Origin: Candidatus Krumholzibacteriota bacterium
GTDB lineage: Bacteria > Krumholzibacteriota > Krumholzibacteriia > Krumholzibacteriales > Krumholzibacteriaceae
Length of the DNA: 9,265 bases
Reading direction: 5' to 3'
NCBI GenBank assembly: GCA_030672805.1
Contig: DAOVFR010000082.1
Location: 1-9,265 of the forward strand
Below, piece by piece: positions 1 through 6,307 of this stretch; position 1 is the first letter of the stretch, and each line of letters opens with the position of its first letter. The notes under the pieces are model-generated. The model was not told the DNA's origin and did no database searches. It worked only from the letters and a program-made list of their open reading frames with translations. The translations under genes were made by a program, and so were the position numbers.

Positions 1-3000
1 CTGAGCAGGTATTCGTGTGCGAGCGGTTCGTTACTTGCCTCGAGGTACAGGTTGCCGATCTCCGCCGCGATCGAGGCGGCGATGTTCTTGCGCCCGAGGA
101 GCGAGAGCTCCAGGCTTGCGCCCTCGAGCTTTTGGTTTCCCTGCTCCCGTTTTCCACTGGCGAGCAGGATCCTTCCTTCCAGCAGGTTCAATAGAGCCGT
201 TTCGAGGCGGGAACCGATCTTCTGGTTCAACGTACGGGCCTGTTTGAGCAGCCCTTTTGTCTCGGTGATCTTCTTCTCCGCGAGGCTGAGCTCGCCGAGC
301 CTTCTGAACACGACCGCCTTCTCCCGCAGGGAACTGGTCTTGTGACATATATGCAGGTCCTGGAAGTAGTAGTCCCGTGCCTTATCGTAGTTTTTCTGGA
401 GCGAGTGGATCTCGCCTAGCGTTCCGTAGGTTTCGGCGAGAAGCTGTTGGTTGCCTATTTCGGCGGCCAGATTGCTCGCCATCAGGCAGTTCGTTTCCGC
501 CTCTTTCAGTTTTTCCATATCGAGGTATGCGAGGGCGATGTTCAGGTGGACGGCGGCCAGGCCGGGGAGGTTGTTGTGGCTCTGTTTGATCGTCATGCTC
601 TTCTTGAAGCATTCGAGCGCTTCCTTCACCCGTCCCATCGATCGGTATGCAAGTCCCAGGTTATTGAAGCTGGTCGCTACACCGATCTCATCGCCGCTTT
701 CCTCCCTGAGGCCCAGGCATCGCTTGTAGCAGAGGATTGCATCGTCGTACCTGCTCCTGTTCCAGTTGATCGTCCCCATCATGTTGTACGCTTGCGCGAT
801 TTCCACCGGATACTGCTTCTTATCGAGGAGTTTGTGTACAAGCAGGCAGTTCTCCCAGGATTTGCTGAATTGCCCAAGGCGGTAATGGGTCCATGCGAGA
901 TCGTTGTACAGTTTGGCACGCTCGTTCGCCAGGATATGTTCCCCGTGAGTGTCGAGGGTCTTGTTGAGCAGCCGCTTGGCTTTCAGGAACTCGCCTCGCT
1001 TTTCGAGGATCTCACATTCCTTGCGAATCGCTTCGACGGCCTGGGATCTGAATTCCTTCCACATGCTCTCTTCGCTGGTCTTTTCACGGCACCTCCGGTA
1101 CAACGCCCCGGCCGTTGCCATTTTCCCGATCAGCGAGAAGTAGTTGCCAAGCTCGAGCAGGAGGGTGAACCGCATCCCCGGAGGAAGGAAACTGTCCAGT
1201 TTTTCCTCGAGGTAGTTTTTGTTGAAGCAGTTTATGGCGCTCTGTTTCTTTTTCCTGAGGAGCATCTGGAATAGTTCGTATCCCTTCAGCGCCGCCTCTT
1301 CGTGTTCATCCCCGGTCACGAGATGGTAAAAGATGTAGACCGGCAGGGGGTTCTTGATCTGCTTCAGTATCGGCACGATGTTACGGTGGATCTGTTTTTT
1401 TCTCGCCGCTGGAATTGACCGGGAGATGACATCCGCCAGGCTTCTGCTGGAGAGGCTGTATACCAGGCACAGATCGTTGCCTGCCAGCGTGGAGGCTTCC
1501 GACCTCGCGGTTACGAGCCCCTTTGCCACCAGTTGCTGCAGGATGGTGTAGATACCGTCTTCCTCGGTCGAGTAGATGTTCTGAAGAATCGAGAGTGGAA
1601 GTTCGAACCTGAAGACGGTCAGGAAGTTGAGGATTGCTCGTTCCTCCCGGCCCAGGACGTCGAGAAAGTTCCGGGCCGGTTTCTTTTTCCCCCGGCGGGT
1701 TCCCCGGACCCTGCACTTCAGATCGTGGCACATGAGTGCGAGCGAATGTCCCGGTTCGATCATGCCCAGCCACTGATCCGCTTTGTTCCCGGGAAGGAGG
1801 CCTGCGAGTATGTTTCGTTTTGCCTCTTTTCCCGGTGACGGGAGCGTGATTTCTTCGATGGTGACGTCGAGTTCATCTCCGATCTTTTCCAGTGTTTTCA
1901 TGAAATGCTTCGGTGGAGTTTCGTTCACGGCGATGACAACGAGTTTGCATTTTGCGATGTACTGGCTGAGCCGGCATATGAAGAAGCTGTCGAGATGCTT
2001 TTCCAGAACATGATCGTCCATCATGATGAAGTCGATGTTCTCGGGCACTTCGACCAGTTCCATGTTCTGGAAGATCGACTGGTCGCTTATGATCGATCCT
2101 TCCTTGAATCCCAGCTCGTCCCTGAGCTTGCCGGACATTACATCGAGAAAGCGGGTTTTCCCGCAGCCCCGTTCACCCCGTACCACGGTCAGTGTTTTGC
2201 GGCCTTCGAGTGCAATCGCGGCTGCCTGAAGAAACGTCCTCTCCACGGATGAAAACGGGACGTGCGGCGGTTTCCTCATCGTAAGAAGAAGCGGGTCGAA
2301 ATCGCTGATTGAAAAGAAGGAGCCGATATCATCGATCAGCGAAAATAGATCTTCCTTATCCGATTTGTCACAGATGGCCCTGAGCCGCTGCGCCAGGGCA
2401 CGGCAGGTATCCGATTGTTCCGGTACTATGTATTTACAGAAGATCTCAAGTATTCCGCCGATACTGTTGAAATCCCCGTAGAGGGACAGATCGTTTTTCA
2501 CATTTTCCGTGTCATGTTTTTTCAGGTGTTTCAGCGTATCGCCGGGAAGCAGGTATGCCGTGGGTAGAATGCTCAGCGCCCCGTTGATGACGACGATCGA
2601 TTCTACAGTCAGGTTATGAAACAGCAGACCGGATTGAAGCCGCATGAGTATCTGCGAGAGCAGGACCCTCAACAACTCGAGCGCCTTGTCCGGTTCCATC
2701 GAGGGGAGCGCCTTTTTCAACGGTATCAGGCGGGCATGCGGCAGCAGAAACGTGATCTTCTTTCCGTTTTTCTGCATCGAGAGGGTCGGCGGCGCAACCC
2801 CGCCATCTTTCGAGAAGAGGTGATCCCTCATCTTGAGGTCATCGAGCGAGATCGACAGGCCCCGTGGCTGGATCAGCGAAAAGAGCAGGTAATCCTTGTC
2901 GCTCAGGGAATCGGTCACGCCGAAACCCTGCCAGGGCGGGTACTTGCCCATAGACTTTTTAACGACGTATCTGGAAATGATTCCCTCTTCGAGCCGTTCG

Positions 3001-3008
3001 TTCTTCAC
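1..3008 (-). CDS. STAND-type ATPase with pseudokinase-like N-terminus and TPR array (partial, C-terminus off left edge)
   Basis: The frame is open from a GTG at 3006-3008 to the left edge, giving 1002 visible residues. An in-frame TAG lies 6 nt upstream of the GTG, so the frame cannot start earlier; an ATG at residue 20 is the alternative. Residues 1-200 look like a decayed Ser/Thr kinase. HNL (131-133) sits where HRD is expected, the DFG position reads like LPT, and DFNSIGG (179-185) matches the kinase helix-F motif. A P-loop ATPase follows, with Walker A GERGCGKT (278-285, K284) and Walker B FIMMDD (327-332). A winged-helix-like stretch covers about 445-515. TPR-like helix pairs run from about 610 to the edge, with clear units near 735-770 and 776-811. 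The order kinase-ATPase-TPR is that of PknK, and the ATPase-wHTH-TPR part is like MalT and AfsR. Such proteins are nucleotide-driven switches that bind partners through TPRs. No DNA-binding or output domain is visible, but one may lie off the edge. Confidence 0.85.
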   Translation of the reverse strand, partial: MKNERLEEGIISRYVVKKSMGKYPPWQGFGVTDSLSDKDYLLFSLIQPRGLSISLDDLKMRDHLFSKDGGVAPPTLSMQKNGKKITFLLPHARLIPLKKALPSMEPDKALELLRVLLSQILMRLQSGLLFHNLTVESIVVINGALSILPTAYLLPGDTLKHLKKHDTENVKNDLSLYGDFNSIGGILEIFCKYIVPEQSDTCRALAQRLRAICDKSDKEDLFSLIDDIGSFFSISDFDPLLLTMRKPPHVPFSSVERTFLQAAAIALEGRKTLTVVRGERGCGKTRFLDVMSGKLRDELGFKEGSIISDQSIFQNMELVEVPENIDFIMMDDHVLEKHLDSFFICRLSQYIAKCKLVVIAVNETPPKHFMKTLEKIGDELDVTIEEITLPSPGKEAKRNILAGLLPGNKADQWLGMIEPGHSLALMCHDLKCRVRGTRRGKKKPARNFLDVLGREERAILNFLTVFRFELPLSILQNIYSTEEDGIYTILQQLVAKGLVTARSEASTLAGNDLCLVYSLSSRSLADVISRSIPAARKKQIHRNIVPILKQIKNPLPVYIFYHLVTGDEHEEAALKGYELFQMLLRKKKQSAINCFNKNYLEEKLDSFLPPGMRFTLLLELGNYFSLIGKMATAGALYRRCREKTSEESMWKEFRSQAVEAIRKECEILEKRGEFLKAKRLLNKTLDTHGEHILANERAKLYNDLAWTHYRLGQFSKSWENCLLVHKLLDKKQYPVEIAQAYNMMGTINWNRSRYDDAILCYKRCLGLREESGDEIGVATSFNNLGLAYRSMGRVKEALECFKKSMTIKQSHNNLPGLAAVHLNIALAYLDMEKLKEAETNCLMASNLAAEIGNQQLLAETYGTLGEIHSLQKNYDKARDYYFQDLHICHKTSSLREKAVVFRRLGELSLAEKKITETKGLLKQARTLNQKIGSRLETALLNLLEGRILLASGKREQGNQKLEGASLELSLLGRKNIAASIAAEIGNLYLEASNEPLAHEYLL

Positions 3009-3041
3009 GACAGACTACTTTCGTAAAATTTCTTGACTCGT

Positions 3042-3053
3042 TAAAATATTTTA
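3042..3053. repeat. Perfect 12-bp AT palindrome overlapping the -10 box
   Basis: The 12 bases TAAAATATTTTA are their own reverse complement and include the whole predicted -10 hexamer of the STAND gene promoter. The dyad could be an operator for a homodimeric regulator. It could also simply reflect the low base complexity of the gap, since every base is A or T. Confidence 0.35.
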
Positions 3054-3076
3054 CATGATAAATATTAAAAGCTCAA
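3048..3076 (-). promoter_or_regulatory. Sigma70-like promoter for the STAND/TPR gene
   Basis: On the minus strand, a -35 hexamer TTGAGC (3071-3076) is separated by exactly 17 nt from a -10 hexamer TAAAAT (3048-3053). Transcription would start near 3041, leaving a leader of about 33 nt before the GTG at 3008. The surrounding DNA is very AT-rich, so a chance match is possible, but the spacing and position are what a promoter should have. No strong Shine-Dalgarno sequence precedes the GTG; only a weak GAAAG lies about 8 nt upstream. Confidence 0.55.
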
Positions 3077-3171
3077 GGTTTATTTATGGAATATTGCCAC
3101 GACCATGCATTTTCTCCAAATAATATCGAAAGCCCCGGATTGCGTATGGTTTGACGGGAGATTCTTCTTTA

Positions 3172-3516
3172 TCAGAGCAGATACAACATCCTGCCGCAGT
3201 TTTCGCAGGTCAGCAGCCTGTGGCTGTGAGCCGCGGAGAAAAAGACGGAGGGAAGCCTGACGAAACAGCCGAGGCACTTGTCGCTCGTCACGGGCAGAAT
3301 TGCCATGGTGTAGTGCTCCATCAGCTTTTCATATCTGTTGATGAGAACAGGAGGGATTTTCCGGGCGAGTTTGACGCGTGCTTCCTGGAGTTCCTTCAGC
3401 CCGGTCAGCTTGAATCCGAGGTTTTTCAGCTCCTCCGAAGTGGATTGGTCCTTTGTTTCCTTGATCATGATGTCGAGGTCCTGGAGCGCTATCAGGAGCC
3501 TGAACTCTTCCTTCAA
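3172..3516 (-). CDS. Compact C4-type zinc-ribbon protein (zf-RING_7/DUF164-like)
   Basis: This 114-residue protein ends in a four-cysteine zinc ribbon: C81-x2-C84, an LP pair at 88-89, then C104-x2-C107 followed by GRMLY. This is the C-terminal signature of the zf-RING_7 (DUF164) family. Family members are usually about 230-250 residues, with a long coiled coil before the ribbon. Here residues 5-17 match the usual N-terminal start (LxxLQxLD) and residues 40-70 match the segment just before the ribbon, so the middle of the coiled coil seems to be missing. The start is a TTG at 3514-3516 that overlaps the TGA of ptsN. An in-frame TAA lies only 6 nt upstream, so no longer form exists in this frame. 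The G-run near 3526-3531 may serve as ribosome binding site. The family may bind nucleic acid or protein partners, but its role is poorly defined. Confidence 0.75.
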   Translation of the reverse strand: MKEEFRLLIALQDLDIMIKETKDQSTSEELKNLGFKLTGLKELQEARVKLARKIPPVLINRYEKLMEHYTMAILPVTSDKCLGCFVRLPSVFFSAAHSHRLLTCENCGRMLYLL

Positions 3517-3980
3517 TTTCCGTTACCCCCCAGAATCTCGATCAACGTTTTGTAGTCCTTTACCTTGTTAAGCTCTCCGAGTTTGTTGGGTTTCTGGACA
3601 AGGCTGATCAGTTCGCTCAGCAGTGCGAGGTAGGTGTCCGCCCCTTTATCGGATGGAGCGAGTATGAGGAAAAAGATACGTGTCGGTTTACTGTCGAGCG
3701 CCTCGAAATCCACGCCGCCCGGCGATCTTGCGAATAGGATGGTAAGCTCTTTGATTGCAAGGGATCTTCCGTGGGGAAAAGCAACACCCTTTCCCAGGCC
3801 GGTGCTGCCGAGGCTCTCGCGGTTTTTCAGCATCTCCATGATGAAATGTTCATCCGAGACGCGGCCTGTTCCGGCCAGATGCCGGATCATTTCCTGCAGG
3901 GCGGAAAATTTCTTGCGGGAACGGAGGCTGAAGATGCAGAGATCTTCCTCGAAAAATGTAACTAATTTGTTTGCATCCAT
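3513..3980 (-). CDS. ptsN: PtsN-like PTS EIIA type-2 domain protein
   Basis: A single EIIA domain of the mannitol/fructose/nitrogen class fills this 155-residue protein, close to the length of PtsN (EIIA-Ntr, about 163 residues). The active-site motif GKGVAFPHGRS covers 63-73. H70 is the histidine that would take phosphate from an NPr/HPr-like protein. Family proteins are cytoplasmic; many regulate rather than transport, for example potassium uptake, nitrogen or stress signalling. No EIIB, EIIC, HPr or EI gene and no rpoN or hpf neighbour is visible, which favours a regulatory role. The ATG at 3978-3980 is preceded by an A-rich stretch with only a weak ribosome binding site. The stop codon overlaps the TTG of the downstream zinc-ribbon gene, so the two should be translationally coupled. 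The EIIA assignment is firm; the exact PtsN subgroup is less so. Confidence 0.85.
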   Translation of the reverse strand: MDANKLVTFFEEDLCIFSLRSRKKFSALQEMIRHLAGTGRVSDEHFIMEMLKNRESLGSTGLGKGVAFPHGRSLAIKELTILFARSPGGVDFEALDSKPTRIFFLILAPSDKGADTYLALLSELISLVQKPNKLGELNKVKDYKTLIEILGGNGN

Positions 3981-4013
3981 ATCTATTTTTTCTTACTTGC
4001 CCAGTTCACTACA

Positions 4014-4042
4014 TGTATATCAATAAATGCTTTTTTTTACAA
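4014..4042 (-). promoter_or_regulatory. Sigma70-like promoter for ptsN and the zinc-ribbon gene
   Basis: On the minus strand, a -35 hexamer TTGTAA (4037-4042) stands 17 nt from a -10 hexamer TATACA (4014-4019). The expected start near 4007 gives a leader of about 27 nt before the ptsN ATG. It lies in the 126-bp gap that also separates ptsN from the divergent rsgA, so both genes probably take their promoters from this AT-rich stretch. For rsgA only a weak candidate is visible. Confidence 0.5.
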
Positions 4043-4106
4043 TATGTTTTTGTTATTCTGCTGCGTATTTCCATTTAGATGATATCGGACACGGAATAGT
4101 ACTATT

Positions 4107-5048
4107 ATGTCGTCCAATGAATATATGGCCGGATTCGTGATCCGGATCAAGGGCGCCGATTATTTCGTTGTAAGCGGCCATTCGGAGGTGCGTTGTGTGG
4201 TGCGGGGACGCTTCAGGGTCAAAAGCGGCGCTGGATCCGGGCTCCCCGTTGTCGGGGATCATGTCGAGTTCAGGCGTGGGACGGGTCCCGATTCCCGCGG
4301 TCCGACAGGTCTCATCACCGCCATCCTGCCGCGCAAGTCGGTATTTGCACGAAGCGCCTCATCGGGAAAGGCCCGGTGCCGTGTGTTCTGTGCGAATCTC
4401 GATTTCGTATTCCTCGTCATGTCGGTGCGGGAACCGGAGCTGAATTTCCGGCTCCTGGACAGGTTGCTCGTGGCTGCTGAATGCGGCCGTATGGAGCCCG
4501 TTATCTGTGTGAACAAGATGGATCTCGCCGGTGAATCCGGTACAACCCACCGTGTCATGGCCCGCTATGTCGATATGGGATACCGTGTTATCTTATGCAG
4601 TGCACATGATGGCGCCAACATCTCCGGTATGAAGGACCTCATGGCGGGGAAGAAATCGATCATGGTGGGCCCTTCCGGGACGGGAAAGACTTCGATCGTG
4701 TCCGCGATCCAGCCCGGGCTCGAGCTCAGGATCGGGCTGGTCAGCAGGAAGACTGGCAAGGGGCGTCATACAACGACGCATCTCGAACTCCATCCCCTCG
4801 ATACCGGCGGGTATCTCGGTGATACCCCGGGTATCCGTGAGTTCGGTATATGGGGGGTGACGCGTTTGACGCTCGGGCGGAGTTTCAGGGATTTCGATCG
4901 GTTCCTCGGGGGGTGCCGGTTCGCCACGTGCACACACAGCCACGAACCGGCGTGCGCCGTCAAGGATGCGGTCGAGCATAACGAGATTTCCCCGGATCGG
5001 TACGAGAGCTATCTCAGGATACTGGAAACGCTGCCGGATAAGGTATAG
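4107..5048 (+). CDS. rsgA: Ribosome small subunit-dependent GTPase RsgA
   Basis: RsgA is a circularly permuted GTPase that helps late maturation of the 30S ribosomal subunit in the cytoplasm. The permuted motif order is clear in this 313-residue protein: an OB-like N-terminal domain (about 1-80), G4 NKMD (136-139), G5 SAH (165-167), G1 GPSGTGKTS (188-196), a G2-like threonine run (222-224) and G3 DTPG (239-242). The C-terminal zinc site is C270, C275, H277 and C283. Length is normal for the family. The ATG at 4107 is used because the OB domain begins soon after it; an ATG at 4125 is possible, and neither has a strong ribosome binding site. The gene is divergent from ptsN and is followed by a hairpin at 5057-5076. 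In E. coli the G1 reads GQSGVGKSS, so the threonine before the terminal serine here is a mild variant. Confidence 0.95.
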   Translation: MSSNEYMAGFVIRIKGADYFVVSGHSEVRCVVRGRFRVKSGAGSGLPVVGDHVEFRRGTGPDSRGPTGLITAILPRKSVFARSASSGKARCRVFCANLDFVFLVMSVREPELNFRLLDRLLVAAECGRMEPVICVNKMDLAGESGTTHRVMARYVDMGYRVILCSAHDGANISGMKDLMAGKKSIMVGPSGTGKTSIVSAIQPGLELRIGLVSRKTGKGRHTTTHLELHPLDTGGYLGDTPGIREFGIWGVTRLTLGRSFRDFDRFLGGCRFATCTHSHEPACAVKDAVEHNEISPDRYESYLRILETLPDKV

Positions 5049-5056
5049 AAAGAGGC

Positions 5057-5076
5057 GGCGGCCCTTGCGGGCCGCC
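5057..5076 (+). terminator. GC-rich hairpin after rsgA, probable terminator
   Basis: An 8-bp perfect stem, GGCGGCCC (5057-5064) and GGGCCGCC (5069-5076), closes a TTGC loop nine bases after the rsgA stop. The stem is strong, but the sequence after it (TTGTAAGG) is not a proper T-tract. It may therefore be a weak intrinsic terminator, an attenuating hairpin or a 3'-end-protecting structure. Confidence 0.5.
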
Positions 5077-5086
5077 TTGTAAGGTA

Positions 5087-5195
5087 AGGAGGGGAATGAA
5101 GATGATGGGTGAATGATCCACTCTCATTCCTTCATACGAGTCAGGGCGAAAAAGGTTCCAAAAAAAATCAAGGTAACCGTTGTTCAAAAAAATAG
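5087..5195 (+). promoter_or_regulatory. Glycosyltransferase leader with strong Shine-Dalgarno sequence, mini-ORFs and hairpin
   Basis: A near-perfect ribosome binding site, AAGGAGGGG (5086-5094), stands about 90 nt before the glycosyltransferase start. It is followed by ATG codons at 5096, 5102 and 5105 in one frame that stops at 5114-5116, a six-codon peptide at most. A second frame opens with GTG at 5109 and stops at 5193-5195, overlapping the glycosyltransferase TTG at 5180. GGAATGA (5093-5099) can pair with TCATTCC (5124-5130), which would cover part of the binding site. This could be a translated leader or a relic; neither peptide resembles a known one. Confidence 0.3.
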
Positions 5196-6307
5196 AGAAG
5201 CACGGGAAACTGGCAATTGCCCGGGTCGTATCATTCTTCGTACCGGTACGTAAGATTGAGCCCGGCGATCTTGCACGGCGTCGGATCGAACGACTCCTCG
5301 TGATCAGGCAGCATAACCAGATGGGGGATATGCTGCTTGCCGTTCCCGCCTTCAGGGGGTTGCGCCGACGGTTTCCCGATGCACGGATATCGCTGATAGC
5401 AGCATCGATCAACACCGATGTCATGCTGAACAATCCATATATCGACGAGGTATTAACATATGCCAAGGAGCGAAACCGGTTGAACCTGTTTCGCCTTCTT
5501 CGATTCATGGTTGACCTGCGAAAGGGGAGATTCGACGCGGTTATCGTTCTCAACACGGTCTCGTTCTCCGTCACGAGCAGTCTGCTCGCTCTGGCGAGCG
5601 GGGCGGCGTTACGTATCGGATCGACAGGCAGTCCTTTCGGACATGATATCGCTGAAAGGCTGTATCACCTTGTTCTGCCGCTTCCGCGGGAAACCGATCT
5701 GGAGCGGATGCACGAGAGCGAGCACAACCTGTATCCACTCTCCATACTCGGCGTTGACGAGAGCGACCTTTCATCGATACTTGTTCCGACCGAAGAGGAT
5801 GAGCGGGAGTGCAGCCGGTTCATCGAATCGAACGGGCTCGAGGCCGCCGGTTTCATCGTCGTGCACCCGGGAGCGGGGAAAAAGCAGAATATATGGCCCG
5901 CGGTTAATTTCGCCGGGGCCGCGCGGGCGCTGGAGCGGGAGTTCAAGCTCCGGACGGTCATGGTGACCGGGCCGGTGGACATGGAGGCCGGTTCTGCGTT
6001 CGAGCGGTGCTACGGCGGGGCGCTGCCGTTCGTCTTCAGGCCGGGTGTCGGTTTTCTCGGGGCGCTCATGCGCGGGGCGCGTATCACCCTGTGCAACGAT
6101 ACAGGGATCATGCACGTCGCCGGCGCGGTCAGGGCGCGGTGTGTCGCCGTGTTCGGCCCGACGGACCCGTCGCGCTGGAAACCTCCCGTTGACTGCGTCG
6201 TCGCCGTACAGTCAAACGACGGACGGGTGGAGTCCGTCCCGGTCGAGGCGGTGCTCGAGCGGGTTCGGTCGCTGTTGGGGAGAGACGTTACCGGGGAACG
6301 AGGTTGA
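5180..6307 (+). CDS. Family 9 glycosyltransferase (ADP-heptose:LPS heptosyltransferase-like)
   Basis: This 375-residue protein has the two Rossmann halves of GT9 (GT-B fold). The N-terminal half opens with LLVIRQHNQMGDMLLAVPA (39-57), where the family has its conserved GD acceptor-side motif. The C-terminal half carries VVHPGAGKKQNIWP (227-240), CNDTGIMHVA (305-314) and GPTDPSRWKP (326-335), typical of the nucleotide-sugar site. GT9 enzymes move heptose or related sugars from ADP-sugars to lipid A-core at the inner membrane, so an LPS or glycolipid core role is likely; the sugar cannot be named. The start is TTG at 5180: an in-frame TAA lies three bases upstream, AAGG (5170-5173) is a good ribosome binding site, and later candidates would cut the fold. 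No other LPS genes are adjacent. The 3' end overlaps the convergent kinase gene by 20 bp. Confidence 0.88.
   Translation: MFKKIEKHGKLAIARVVSFFVPVRKIEPGDLARRRIERLLVIRQHNQMGDMLLAVPAFRGLRRRFPDARISLIAASINTDVMLNNPYIDEVLTYAKERNRLNLFRLLRFMVDLRKGRFDAVIVLNTVSFSVTSSLLALASGAALRIGSTGSPFGHDIAERLYHLVLPLPRETDLERMHESEHNLYPLSILGVDESDLSSILVPTEEDERECSRFIESNGLEAAGFIVVHPGAGKKQNIWPAVNFAGAARALEREFKLRTVMVTGPVDMEAGSAFERCYGGALPFVFRPGVGFLGALMRGARITLCNDTGIMHVAGAVRARCVAVFGPTDPSRWKPPVDCVVAVQSNDGRVESVPVEAVLERVRSLLGRDVTGERG

Noticed and set aside
447..1274. Plus-strand open frame of 275 codons
   Set aside because: It lies wholly inside the minus-strand STAND/TPR gene, whose translation shows clear TPR patterns. The plus-strand peptide has no recognisable domain and looks like the mirror of that gene's codon bias.
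2616..3026. Plus-strand open frame of 136 codons at the start of the STAND gene
   Set aside because: It overlaps the N-terminal coding region on the other strand, has no ribosome binding site and encodes nothing recognisable.
3080..3171. Terminator for the zinc-ribbon gene
   Set aside because: I could not find a stable stem followed by a T-tract after the stop codon; read-through toward the STAND gene is possible.
4048..4080. Possible rsgA promoter (TTGTTA with TTTAGA 18 nt away, plus strand)
   Set aside because: The -10 match is poor and the gap is so AT-rich that such matches are expected by chance.
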